Positions 42,508-50,612 of a DNA stretch of 64,000 nucleotides are shown one piece after another. The notes under the pieces are model-generated. The model saw only the letters and a program-made list of their open reading frames with translations. It was not told the origin of the DNA and searched no databases. Origin of the DNA: Streptomyces sp. NBC_01381 (GTDB lineage: Bacteria > Actinomycetota > Actinomycetes > Streptomycetales > Streptomycetaceae); assembly GCF_026340305.1 (NCBI RefSeq), contig NZ_JAPEPI010000002.1:930001-994000 (forward strand), in the 5' to 3' direction. A program made the position numbers and the translations under genes. How positions within the stretch are numbered: the stretch's first letter is position 1; every line of letters starts with the position of its first letter.

Positions 42508-43206
42508 ATGACCGGCGATGAGAGTGGGCGGGCCGTGCGTATTGGCGAGTTGAGCCGCAGGACCGGCGTGCCGGTGCCGACGATCAAGTACTACGTCCGT
42601 GAAGGGCTGCTGCCGCAGGGCGAGTTGAGCAGCCCCAACCAGGCGCACTACGGCGAGGCGCACGAGCGCAGGCTGCGGCTGATCCGCGCGCTGCTCGATG
42701 TGGGCGGCCTGAAGGTGGCCGCCATCGCGGAGGTGCTCGGCGCGATCGACGATCCGGGGCGCCCGCTGCACAAGGTGCTCGGCGCTGCGGCGGACCGGCT
42801 CGGCACGGCGGGCGCCGCCGACGACGACGCCGAGGCGCAGGCCGCGCAGACCGCCGTCGGGGAACTGATCGCGCGGCGCGGCTGGCACGCCCATGAGTCG
42901 AACCCCGCGGCCGACGACCTCTCACGCGCCCTTGCCGCCATGGGCCGGGTCGGCCACGGGGCGTTCACGGAACTCCTCGACGAGTACGCCGACGCCGCCG
43001 AGATGGTGGCCCGCGCCGACCTCGGCTATGTGAACCGCCGGGTCGCGGTCGAGGACCTGGTGGAGAGCGTGGTGATCGGCACGGTCCTGGGGGAGGCGGT
43101 GTTCAACGCCATGCGGCGGCTCGCGCACGTGGACGCGTCGGCGCGGTTGTACGGGGTCGATGGTGCGGGGCGGGGGGAGGCCGAGGGGTTGGGGGGCGGG
43201 GGCTGA
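42508..43206 (+). CDS. MerR-family transcriptional regulator
   Basis: A 232-residue regulator with an N-terminal winged HTH (VRIGELSRRTGVPVPTIKYYVREGLLP, then YGEAHERRLRLIRALLDVGGLKVAAIAEVL) and a long C-terminal alpha-helical region resembling a small-molecule-binding domain, ending in a Gly-rich tail. There is no Cys cluster, so it is not a metal sensor. It is divergent from the two membrane proteins with a palindromic operator between them. Confidence 0.9.
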   Translation: MTGDESGRAVRIGELSRRTGVPVPTIKYYVREGLLPQGELSSPNQAHYGEAHERRLRLIRALLDVGGLKVAAIAEVLGAIDDPGRPLHKVLGAAADRLGTAGAADDDAEAQAAQTAVGELIARRGWHAHESNPAADDLSRALAAMGRVGHGAFTELLDEYADAAEMVARADLGYVNRRVAVEDLVESVVIGTVLGEAVFNAMRRLAHVDASARLYGVDGAGRGEAEGLGGGG

Positions 43207-43207
43207 C

Positions 43208-43306
43208 TCAGCCGAGGGCCGGCAACCGCCGCAGGGTTTCCTGGAGTTCGGCCTGGGACACCCGCGCCGCCTCCTCCGCGTCCCGCGCCTCGACGGCTCG
43301 CGCCGG
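43208..43306 (-). pseudogene. Possible C-terminal gene remnant
   Basis: The minus strand just after merR reads a helix-like protein end (ARAVEARDAEEAARVSQAEL then QETLRRLPALG, stop at 43208-43210) with good third-position GC. No start or upstream body exists because the plus-strand LeuA-domain gene begins at 43321. It may be a truncated gene tail or chance. Confidence 0.3.
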
Positions 43307-43320
43307 GCCGGGACGGCGAT

Positions 43321-43680
43321 GTGACGCTCGACGCGTGGACCACCGACCGGGCCCCCGACGGCGCGCACCGCTTCGTCTGCACGCTCCAAGTCGGCGACAA
43401 GGCAGGGGACTTCGAGGGTGTCGGCAACGGCCCGCTGTCCGCGTTCGTCGAGGCGGACGGCGCCGCCGGCATCACCGTCGACATCCTCGACTTCTCCGAG
43501 CACACCGTCGAGGCGGACGGCGCGCCCGGCGAAGCCGTCGCGTACAACGAGGCCGTCGCGTACGCGGAGTGCCGCGTCGGCGGTGTCACCCGCTGGGGCG
43601 CGGGCCTGGACACCTCGGTCCTGACCGCGTCCCTGCAGGCGGTGCTCTCGGCCGTGAACCGGGCAGGGGCCGCCCGATGA
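43321..43680 (+). CDS. Stand-alone LeuA regulatory (dimerisation) domain protein
   Basis: A 119-residue protein equal to the C-terminal allosteric domain of 2-isopropylmalate synthase: LDAWTTDRAPDGAHRFVCTL, GVGNGPLSAFVEA, VDILDFSEHTV, AYAECRVGGVTRWGAG, TASLQAVLSAVNRA. The catalytic barrel is missing. The first codons directly follow a possible gene remnant and no good ribosome binding site is seen before GTG 43321, so it could be a truncated leuA. However, the frame is intact, and its stop overlaps the following ABC ATPase start (ATGA). Leucine-binding by the domain is family knowledge; the role here is unknown. There is a small internal duplication (EAVAYNEAVAYAEC). Confidence 0.75.
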   Translation: MTLDAWTTDRAPDGAHRFVCTLQVGDKAGDFEGVGNGPLSAFVEADGAAGITVDILDFSEHTVEADGAPGEAVAYNEAVAYAECRVGGVTRWGAGLDTSVLTASLQAVLSAVNRAGAAR

Positions 43681-44468
43681 CCCCGCGGCCGGTGCTGCAC
43701 GCCGACACCGTCACCGTCGTCCGCGACGGGCGCCCCATCCTCGAGGAGGTCACCCTCACCGTCCGCCCCGGCGAGCACTGGGCGCTGCTCGGCGCCAACG
43801 GCGCGGGCAAGTCGACCCTGCTCGGCCTCTGCGGCGCAGTCACCCACCCCACCCACGGCACGGTCGAGGTGCTCGGCCGCCGCCTCGGCAGCGTCGATCT
43901 GCGCGAACTGCGGGCGTACGTAGGACATGTGAACCCGCGTCATCCGCTCCGCTCGCCCCTGCGGGTCCGCGACGTCGTCCTGACCGGGCTCACCAACAGC
44001 GTGGAACCGCTGCCCCGTTGGCGCCCCACGCCCGAGCAGGAGGAGCGGGCCGACCGCCTCATCGCCACGCTCGGCCTCGCGCACCGCACGGACGCGCGCT
44101 GGCCGACGCTCTCCCAGGGCGAGCGCGGCCGGACGCTGATCGCGCGCTCCCTGATGCCGAAGCCTCGCCTCGTCCTGCTCGACGAACCCGCCACCGGCCT
44201 CGACCTCGCGGGCCGCGAACGCCTCCTCGACAGCCTGGACACCCTGCGCGAGAGCCACCCCGAACTCGCCACGGTCCTGGTCACGCACCACCTCGAGGAG
44301 CTCCCGGCCGGTACGACGCACGCCCTGCTGCTGAGGGACGGGCGCGCGTTCGCTTCCGGCGCCGTCGACGACGTACTGACGAGCGACCAGATCGGCAAGT
44401 GCTTCGACCATCCCGTGCGCCTCGAGCGCACGGAAGGGCGGTGGAGCGTGCGGGCGGCACGCCGCTGA
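43677..44468 (+). CDS. ABC-type ATPase (ModF/YlmA-like, no permease nearby)
   Basis: A 263-residue ATP-binding protein with Walker A GANGAGKST, signature TLSQGERGRTLIARSL, Walker B RLVLLDEPATGLD and H-loop VTHHLEEL. It resembles single-domain ATPases such as YlmA/ModF-type proteins that lack a membrane partner. It begins inside the LeuA-domain gene (ATGA), so the two are translationally coupled. A bidirectional terminator follows 22 bp downstream. Confidence 0.9.
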   Translation: MTPRPVLHADTVTVVRDGRPILEEVTLTVRPGEHWALLGANGAGKSTLLGLCGAVTHPTHGTVEVLGRRLGSVDLRELRAYVGHVNPRHPLRSPLRVRDVVLTGLTNSVEPLPRWRPTPEQEERADRLIATLGLAHRTDARWPTLSQGERGRTLIARSLMPKPRLVLLDEPATGLDLAGRERLLDSLDTLRESHPELATVLVTHHLEELPAGTTHALLLRDGRAFASGAVDDVLTSDQIGKCFDHPVRLERTEGRWSVRAARR

Positions 44469-44490
44469 GCATGAGGAAGGGGCATGAGGA

Positions 44491-44526
44491 AGGGGCCCGG
44501 TGCGCTTCCGCGCGCCGGGCCCCTTC
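44491..44526. terminator. Bidirectional terminator between ABC ATPase and EF-hand genes
   Basis: A 16-bp stem with one mismatch (AAGGGGCCCGGTGCGC against GCGCGCCGGGCCCCTT) and a 4-nt loop lies between the convergent genes. Confidence 0.85.
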
Positions 44527-44539
44527 GCCGTCCGTCGAC

Positions 44540-44752
44540 TTACTTGTTCAGGCTCGCCCAGAACTCGTCGAAGGAGAGGCGCTTGTCCGCGTTGGTGTCC
44601 TTCGTGCCGATCACGGCCTCGGCTACCGTCTCGGTGACGTAGAAGTCCCCCATCTGCGCCATGGCCGACTTCCACTCGGCCGCTGTGATGAAGCCGTCGC
44701 CGTCCGCGTCGAACCGCTCGAACGTCTTGCGCGCTTCCTCGATGTCCGCCAC
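44540..44752 (-). CDS. EF-hand calcium-binding protein (CabB/CabC-like)
   Basis: A 70-residue cytosolic protein with a canonical EF loop DADGDGFITAAE (12 residues, Asp-Asp-Asp-Phe-Glu) and a second loop DTNADKRLSFDE that also keeps the ligand pattern. Streptomyces EF-hand proteins of this size (CabB, CabC) buffer Ca2+ and influence aerial growth. GTG at 44752 is preceded by AAGGGG at 8-9 nt; the upstream ATG 44776 is poorly placed. It is transcribed alone toward the bidirectional terminator. Confidence 0.9.
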   Translation of the reverse strand: MADIEEARKTFERFDADGDGFITAAEWKSAMAQMGDFYVTETVAEAVIGTKDTNADKRLSFDEFWASLNK

Positions 44753-44833
44753 CGGATCCACCCCTTCTTGGTGCATTACTGAGTGGGGTTAGGGTAACGG
44801 CCGTCGCGCGCCGCGATCACAAGGAGTACGCCC

Positions 44834-45496
44834 ATGGCCAGCAGCGAAGCCGCCACACTCGGCACGATCCTCGACGCGGCGGCCCACGGCCGCTTTCCGC
44901 CGCCGGACGGCTCCACCACGCTCGTGCCGCAGCCGAGCCACCGCGACGCGGGCGTGATCGCCTTCACGGCGCACTCGGTGGTCTTCACGGACGAGGACCC
45001 GGGCTGGGTGCGCGGCACGCTCACGGCACTCGACTGCGACCCGCTCGCGGCGACCCTCAACCCGCGCTTCCTCGGCGCCTTCCTGGACCGGACGGGACGC
45101 ACGACGGACACGATCGACCTGCTGACGGTCGCGTCGGCCCTGCCGGGCGGCCCCGAACCGGAGCTCGGCCTGACCGAACTCGACGACCCGGACCACCCGC
45201 GTGTCGCACGGGCCCGCAAGCGCCGCGACGACGTACGGGTGTGGGCGGCCGACGGAGGTGGAGTGCTGGTCATCGGCCGGGGTGTCGCAGGGCGTTGGGA
45301 GACGGCGACCGAGGTGGCGGAAGCCGGGCGGCACCAGGGGCTCGGCCGCGCGCTGGCGCTTGCCGCACGGCATCTCGTACCGGACGGGTCCGTGGTGTGG
45401 GCCCAGCAGGCCCCGGGGAACGCCCGCAGCGTACGGGCCTTCCAGGCGGCTGGTTACCGTCCGGTGGGCGCGGAGGCGCTGCTCTTCGCGTCCTGA
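44834..45496 (+). CDS. GNAT-family N-acetyltransferase
   Basis: A 220-residue protein. The C-terminal part carries the GNAT acetyl-CoA motif A, seen as VAEAGRHQGLGRALALAARHL (degenerate R/Q-x-x-G-x-G/A), and motif B PGNARSVRAFQAAGYRPVGAEALLF. The N-terminal ~100 residues (MASSEAATLGTILDAAAHGRFPP) are specific to a Streptomyces group. AAGGAG is 8 nt before ATG 44834. The substrate is unknown. It is divergent from the EF-hand gene (82-bp gap). Confidence 0.87.
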   Translation: MASSEAATLGTILDAAAHGRFPPPDGSTTLVPQPSHRDAGVIAFTAHSVVFTDEDPGWVRGTLTALDCDPLAATLNPRFLGAFLDRTGRTTDTIDLLTVASALPGGPEPELGLTELDDPDHPRVARARKRRDDVRVWAADGGGVLVIGRGVAGRWETATEVAEAGRHQGLGRALALAARHLVPDGSVVWAQQAPGNARSVRAFQAAGYRPVGAEALLFAS

Positions 45497-45583
45497 GGGG
45501 TCACCTGAGAACCCCGCGTTCTGCAAGGGCTCAGCCTCCATTGGCACTGAAGCTCCGCCATGAGACAGCGCCGCCCGGGTGGC

Positions 45584-45621
45584 TTCCGGCTCCGGGCGAA
45601 CAAGCGACGCCGGAACCGGAA
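45584..45621. terminator. Terminator between GNAT and ricin-like genes
   Basis: TTCCGGCTCCGG and CCGGAACCGGAA form a 12-bp stem with one mismatch and a 14-nt loop, 11 bp past the minus-strand ricin-like stop. It can serve both convergent genes. Confidence 0.65.
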
Positions 45622-45631
45622 GTCTGGCCGA

Positions 45632-46138
45632 TTACCTGGCCTTCATGTCCCACATCTGGTAACGGCTCGTGCCGTACTTGCACTTGACCGACGTGAGCGC
45701 ACCCCTCTTGGTGCTGGCCAGGCACTTCTTGGTCTTCTTGTTCTGGATGTTGTCAGTGGTGTATGAGGCCCACATCTGGTTCTTGCTCGGCTGGTTGCAG
45801 CCCTTCAGCTTGACCGTGCCGTTGGCGTAGCCGGTCAGGCACCAGCCGAACTTCTGGGCGTTGCGCAGCTCACCGCTGCCGGTGCTGTACCAGGCGCGCC
45901 AGTCGTTCCTCTTCGAGCACTTGCCGGTGGTGATCTTCCCCCTCTTGGTGGCCATCAGACACTTACCGGTCTTGGAGTTCTTGTACGTGGCGCCACCGCG
46001 TCCGGCGGCGGCCTGCTGCGTCGACTCGGCCTTGGCGGATGCCGTCGGCGCGGCCGTTGCGGGGGCGGACCCCATCAGCGGAAGGGCGAGGGCGACGGTG
46101 CCTACGGCCGCGAACACTCCATGGCGAAACTTGCTCAT
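45632..46138 (-). CDS. Secreted ricin-type beta-trefoil-like protein
   Basis: A 168-residue secreted protein. A Sec signal peptide (MSKFRHGVFAAVGTVALALP...ATAAP) precedes three similar ~40-residue units with a Cys pair and W: NSKTGKCLMATKRGKITTGKC...WRAWYS, GWCLTGYANGTVKLKGC...NQMWAS, KKCLASTKRGALTSVKC...RYQMWDM. The QxW-like ends are the mark of ricin B/carbohydrate-binding folds. No catalytic domain is attached, so it is probably a small lectin. It is rich in Lys and Asn, unlike neighbours. The ribosome binding site (GGGA) is weak. Confidence 0.8.
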   Translation of the reverse strand: MSKFRHGVFAAVGTVALALPLMGSAPATAAPTASAKAESTQQAAAGRGGATYKNSKTGKCLMATKRGKITTGKCSKRNDWRAWYSTGSGELRNAQKFGWCLTGYANGTVKLKGCNQPSKNQMWASYTTDNIQNKKTKKCLASTKRGALTSVKCKYGTSRYQMWDMKAR

Positions 46139-46293
46139 GCTCTGATCCCGTTTCAGTCGTGCAATCGGGCGCCGAGGCGCCCGTGGTCGACGGCAACCTT
46201 AGGGTGAAGATCTTCTACTTCTCCAGGACGCGATCATGTCAGGTGCGCCACAACGCGCTCGAAATGAAAGGGAGTTACACACGCTGGCCGTAG

Positions 46294-46474
46294 CAAGCGC
46301 ATCCTGACCGCGGTGCGGCAGGCCGCCGGCCCGGTCTCCACCCGGCAGATCGGCGAGGTGCTTGGCTTGGACACCGAGGGTACGGGGCAAGCTGGAGCCG
46401 TTGCGCGGGAAGCTCACGAATCCGGCCGACCGCGGCCAGCGGCACAAACGACCCGACGGGAAGTGGCGGGCCCC
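46294..46474 (+). pseudogene. Decayed winged-helix C-terminal fragment
   Basis: KRILTAVRQAAGPVSTRQIG followed by EVLGLDT reads in one frame to about 46377. RVRGKLEPLRGKLTNPADRG then QRHKRPDGKWRA continues in another, as a typical wHTH (helix-turn-helix then RGxLxxLADRG wing) broken by a frameshift. No start precedes it. Similar tails occur in Streptomyces regulatory/transposition-associated ORFs, but I cannot name a parent gene. Confidence 0.5.
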
Positions 46475-47068
46475 CTCACGCCCCCCCCGCAGCGCGGCCC
46501 GCACCGTCGGGGCCGGTTCCTCGCGCTCCTCGCACCCTTCGACCTCGGCCAAGTCGCCGACGGGCGGGGAAGGTTGGGAGGTGTTTACCGGGGGTGTCTG
46601 GCTTGGACAGTGGCCGACCTCCCGCCCGGTCGGCGCACCGATGGCCGGGGGTCACTTCGCGGTCGAGCTGCCCGCCACCCGCAAGAGCGCCCGCCCGGCC
46701 CACCCCGGCGGCCGATTCGGGGTCCGCGATTTTCCCGGCGACCCCTTGACATGGGATATATCGGGAGGAAACTGGTCATTACACCAGGAAGCTGGAGAGT
46801 CGCACCGTCGGTAGAGACGTCTGCTGAGAAGAGATTCCCGCAGGTTCTGGCCAGGCCCCCGAAGCCCCTCGCTACCGGAGCCTCAGCGACGACTGAGGTA
46901 GATGGCAACGGTGAGGACTCCGGGGACTGTTCTGTGCGGCGGACCTTGGTCTTCCGCATACATCGGGTCTGTGCGCGAGCTGCCATACGGGTGGGGCAGG
47001 TGACATCCGGAGAACTACGGAATCCGCTGCGTAAAGCGGGTCCGGCCCCGCTGGATAGGGTGGGCGGC
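46475..47068. other. ~590-bp region of low coding quality
   Basis: No supported gene. A TTGACA (46746-46751) stands next to an A/T-rich GGGATATATC, but no -10 is at proper distance. A CCTCAG/CTGAGG inverted repeat lies near 46880-46900. TAGGGT about 9 nt before GTG 47069 looks like the -10 of a leaderless response-regulator transcript. Combined with the fragment before it, this looks like a degraded insertion or old gene. Confidence 0.4.
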
Positions 47069-47737
47069 GTGCGAGTGCTCCTGGTCGAGGACGACGACAA
47101 CCTGCGCTTCGGGGTGGCGGCGGCCCTGCGCGCGGCCGGGCTTGCCGTCGACGAGACGGCCGATCTTCCGCAGGCCGACGAGGCGCTCTTCGTCACGGCG
47201 TACGACTGCGTGGTCTTCGACCGGAGGCTGCCGTCCGGGGACGCCGCCGTGTACGTCGACGCGATGCGCCGCAAGGGCAGTCCCGTACCGGTGCTCTTCC
47301 TCACCGCCCGAGACACCGTCGCCGACCGGGTCGACGGGTTCGCGAGCGGCGGCGACGACTACCTGGTCAAGCCGTTCGCCGTGCCGGAGCTCGTCGCCCG
47401 GGTGCGCAGTCTGTGCCGCAGGTCCGGGGCAGTGCGCCCGCCCGTTCACCGGGTCGCCGACGTGGAGATCGACACCGCCCGGCGCCAGGTGCGCCGCGCG
47501 GGGCTGCTCCTGACGCTGACCGGCAGGGAGTTCGCCGTACTCGAAGTCCTCGCGGCCCGCGCGGACCAGGCCGTGCCCCGCGCCGAACTCATCGAGAGCT
47601 GCTGGGACGAGATGACCGAGCCGCAGTCCAACGTCCTGGAGGTGCTGATCTCCCAGCTCCGTCGCAAGCTCGGCGATCCGCCGCTGATCCGCACCGTGCG
47701 CGGCGTCGGCTACCGCCTGGCCCCCGAGGACGCATGA
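47069..47737 (+). CDS. OmpR/PhoB-family response regulator
   Basis: A 222-residue regulator. The receiver domain has VEDDDNLRFGVAAAL, the phospho-acceptor Asp in YDCVVFDRRLPSGD, the Lys in DDYLVKPFAVPEL, and a C-terminal wHTH (LTGREFAVLEVLAARADQAVPRAEL, NVLEVLISQLRRKLGDPPLIRTVRGVGYRL). GTG 47069 is chosen because VRVLLVEDDD is the family start and TAGGGT at -10 distance would give a leaderless mRNA; long upstream frames are not homologous. The following kinase overlaps by ATGA. Confidence 0.95.
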   Translation: MRVLLVEDDDNLRFGVAAALRAAGLAVDETADLPQADEALFVTAYDCVVFDRRLPSGDAAVYVDAMRRKGSPVPVLFLTARDTVADRVDGFASGGDDYLVKPFAVPELVARVRSLCRRSGAVRPPVHRVADVEIDTARRQVRRAGLLLTLTGREFAVLEVLAARADQAVPRAELIESCWDEMTEPQSNVLEVLISQLRRKLGDPPLIRTVRGVGYRLAPEDA

Positions 47738-49035
47738 GATCCCGTACCGCCCGACCCCTCACGCCCACCGCACGCGTACGCCGACTGCGCCGCCGCATCA
47801 CCGCGCTGTTCGCGCTGACCAGCGCGGTAGGGCTGATCGGCTTGGCCGTCTTCGCCGTGCACAGCGACGACCGGCGGTGGCGTCAGCAGCTCGACCAGTC
47901 GATGGGGCAGGACACCAGCTGGGCGATCGGCCTCCTGATCACCGACGATGACGGCCGCCTCGACGCGCGCGAGCTCGCCGACACCATGGGTACGGGATGC
48001 CCTCCGCTGACGGTGCTCTCGGTACCGCCGGGCGATGAGAGCGCCCCCATGACGGTGGAGCACGCCCCGCGCCGCCCTTGTCTGACCGTCAGCACCTCTG
48101 ACCTGCAGGCGGCGGGTGCGGCAGTGGTGCGCGGCGAGCACGCGGCGGCCGTCGACCGGCACACGACGGACGGGCGGCCCGTCCGGTTGTACGCCGATCC
48201 CTTCTACCCTCCTGAACCGGCGGAGGGCGAAGGGCCCCAGGGGGTCATCGTCACGATGGCCGGGACCGCCGACCAGCGGGCCGACCACCGCCGGATGACC
48301 TGGCTGGTGGCCGGGGCCTGCGCGGTCCTCGTCTGCCTCTCGGCGGCGGTCGGCCACCTGCTGTCCGGGCGGGCGATCCGGCCGGCGCTCGCCGCCCTGC
48401 GCCAGCAGGAGGCGTTCCTCGCCGACGCGGCGCACGATCTGCGGACACCGGCCGCCTCGCTGCGCACGCTCGCGGAGACCGCGCTGCGGGGCGAGACGGA
48501 CAGCACGGACGTACTGCGGCGGTCGCTGCGGCTCGCGGACGGGATGGGCGGGCTCGTCGACGGGCTGCTGACGCGGGCGCGGCTGATGTCGGGTACGGAG
48601 ACGCTGGTGCGGGAGCCGCTGCGGCTCGACCAGTTGGTGGAGGGGGTGGTCGCGGACGCCCCTGCCGAGGGGCATCGGGTGACGCTGCGTGCCGAGGAGA
48701 CGGTGGTGGTGGCCGATGCCGATCTCGTACGCCGGGCCGTCGGCAATCTGCTCGGCAACGCGTTGGCCCATGGTCATGCGCCGGGGGAGCCTGCCGAGGT
48801 GGTCGTGACCGTGTCGCCGGACGGCACCGTGATGGTGGAGGACGCGGGGCCGGGGCTGCCGTCGCAGCTGGCGGAGGGTGCCACTCTGTTCGACCGCTTC
48901 CGAAGCGGCGGGGGGTCCACCGGCCTGGGGCTGTCCATCGCGGCGTGGGTCGCGCATGCGCATGGGGGTGCGTTGACCGCGGGTCCCGCTGAGGGCGGCG
49001 GAGCGAGGTTCGTCCTCCGCCTGCCCTTGGCCTGA
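47734..49035 (+). CDS. Two-component sensor histidine kinase (HisKA)
   Basis: A 433-residue kinase: TM1 (about 25-45, ITALFALTSAVGLIGLAVFAV), an extracytoplasmic domain with Cys/Pro (TMGTGCPPLT, RRPCLTV), TM2 (about 193-213, MTWLVAGACAVLVCLSAAVGHLL), a HisKA domain (phospho-His in FLADAAHDLRTPAASLRTLAE) and HATPase (NLLGNALAHG, VEDAGPGLP, STGLGLSIAAWVAHAHGG). ATGA overlap with the regulator gene. Two exterior cysteines suggest redox or ligand sensing; the downstream lipoprotein peptidase genes are possible targets. Confidence 0.94.
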   Translation: MRSRTARPLTPTARVRRLRRRITALFALTSAVGLIGLAVFAVHSDDRRWRQQLDQSMGQDTSWAIGLLITDDDGRLDARELADTMGTGCPPLTVLSVPPGDESAPMTVEHAPRRPCLTVSTSDLQAAGAAVVRGEHAAAVDRHTTDGRPVRLYADPFYPPEPAEGEGPQGVIVTMAGTADQRADHRRMTWLVAGACAVLVCLSAAVGHLLSGRAIRPALAALRQQEAFLADAAHDLRTPAASLRTLAETALRGETDSTDVLRRSLRLADGMGGLVDGLLTRARLMSGTETLVREPLRLDQLVEGVVADAPAEGHRVTLRAEETVVVADADLVRRAVGNLLGNALAHGHAPGEPAEVVVTVSPDGTVMVEDAGPGLPSQLAEGATLFDRFRSGGGSTGLGLSIAAWVAHAHGGALTAGPAEGGGARFVLRLPLA

Positions 49036-49106
49036 CCCACGCCGCCTCATCAAATCCTCAGGATCCGCCAGGCACGCTAGGTGCAACCGATCTTGGGAGT
49101 GCCCCG

Positions 49107-50612
49107 TTGAACCGCCTTGCCCTCACCCTTGCCGTACTCATTGTCGCCGCCTCTCTCGGCGGCTGTACCGCAGCGGAGGGTTCGACGCCCGAGCTCAAGC
49201 GGTTCTACGGGCAGCAGTTGAAGTGGAAGGACTGCGGCGATCTGCAGTGCGCCCGGCTCACCGTGCCCATGGACTATGACCGTCCCGGCAACGGCAAGAC
49301 CTTCGTCCTGCCGGTGGCCAAGGCGGCGACCGCCGACCCCGACAAGCGCATCGGCTCGCTCGTCTACAACCCGGGCGGTCCCGGCGCGTCCGGCGTGAGC
49401 GACCTGAAGGACGACGGCGGTGAGACCTTCAGCGCCGCCGTGCGGGCCCGCTTCGACATCGTCTCCTTCGACCCCCGGGGCGTCGGCGGCAGCACACCTG
49501 CCGTGAAGTGCGCGGAGCCGGACGACACCGGCACGGATACGGACACCCCGGAGCCCCTTCGCCCCGACACCGCCGCCGACCGCTCCCGCGTCATCGCCGG
49601 AGCGGACGCCCAGGCCGAGGCCTGCAGGGAGAAGAGCCGCCGCATCCTCCGCCACGTCGGCACCGACGACGCCGCCCGCGACATGGACGTGCTGCGGGCG
49701 GCGATCGGCGACCGGAAGCTGACCTACCTCGGGTGGTCCTACGGGACGAGCCTCGGCACCTCGTACGCCGAACAGTTCCCGCGCCGCGTCCGCGCCCTGG
49801 CCCTGGACGGCGCCGTCGACCCCTCGCTCGACTGGCAGCAGCGGGCGATATCCCAGGGCGCCGGCTTCCGCAGGGCCGTGGACGACTACGCCGAGTACTG
49901 CGCCGACTTCGCGGGAGACAGCTGCCCCGGCGCGACCCCGCAGGAGATATCCGAGCTGATCGACGGGCTGTACGAGGAGACGGCGCGCGAACCTCTTCCG
50001 GCCGACGGCGATGCGTACGACGTCGACGCCAGAACCCTCCTCGACGTCGTGACGACCGCGATGTACACCCCCGAGGCTGACTGGAAGGACCTTTCAGAGG
50101 CCCTGAGCGCAGCGGCCGACGGCGACGGCACGCCACTGGCGGACCTCGCGGAGGGCGACGGCGAAGGGGCGACGGAGTCCCGCTCCAGGCCACGGGCCGT
50201 CGACAACAGCGACTCCGCCATCCTCGCCGTCAGCTGCCTGGACACCCCCCACCCGCGCAATGCCGCCCCCTACTGGAACGCCCTGGCCCCCGCCGAGAAG
50301 GCCGCGGGAGTGTACGGCACTTCGAGCGTGCTCGACGAACTCACCTGCAGGGACTGGCCCGCAGGCACCCAGCGTCCGCACCGGGTCCGTGCCGATGGCG
50401 TCCCGCCGGTCCTGGTGGTGGGCACCACCGGTGACCCGGCGACGCCGTACGAGGAGGCCGAGAGCCTGGCGGACCAGTTCCCCGGCGGCATGCTCCTGAC
50501 GTACGAGGGCGTGGGCCACACCGCGTACGGCCGCGGCGACGCCTGCGTCACCCGCGCGGTCGACGACTACCTCATCGACCGCGAACCGGTCCGGAAGGGC
50601 AAGACGTGCTGA
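49107..50612 (+). CDS. Alpha/beta-hydrolase lipoprotein, tripeptidyl-aminopeptidase (SlpD/SlpE-like)
   Basis: A 501-residue exported hydrolase with a lipobox (AASLGGC, Cys about 20). An alpha/beta-hydrolase core (LVYNPGGPGASG, FDIVSFDPRGVGGS) carries the nucleophile Ser in LGWSYGTSLGTSYAEQFP, and a C-terminal TAP-like domain (VPPVLVVGTTGDPATPYEEA, GVGHTAYGRGDACV) supplies Asp and His. S. lividans SlpD/SlpE mycelial peptidases have this build. TTG 49107 is preceded by GGGAG at 7 nt. The next gene starts within its last codons. Confidence 0.92.
   Translation: MNRLALTLAVLIVAASLGGCTAAEGSTPELKRFYGQQLKWKDCGDLQCARLTVPMDYDRPGNGKTFVLPVAKAATADPDKRIGSLVYNPGGPGASGVSDLKDDGGETFSAAVRARFDIVSFDPRGVGGSTPAVKCAEPDDTGTDTDTPEPLRPDTAADRSRVIAGADAQAEACREKSRRILRHVGTDDAARDMDVLRAAIGDRKLTYLGWSYGTSLGTSYAEQFPRRVRALALDGAVDPSLDWQQRAISQGAGFRRAVDDYAEYCADFAGDSCPGATPQEISELIDGLYEETAREPLPADGDAYDVDARTLLDVVTTAMYTPEADWKDLSEALSAAADGDGTPLADLAEGDGEGATESRSRPRAVDNSDSAILAVSCLDTPHPRNAAPYWNALAPAEKAAGVYGTSSVLDELTCRDWPAGTQRPHRVRADGVPPVLVVGTTGDPATPYEEAESLADQFPGGMLLTYEGVGHTAYGRGDACVTRAVDDYLIDREPVRKGKTC

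Noticed and set aside
46746-46774. TTGACA with ATATAT nearby as a strong promoter
   Set aside because: The A/T-rich block is only a few bases from TTGACA and no -10 occurs at 16-19 bp, so I do not call a promoter.
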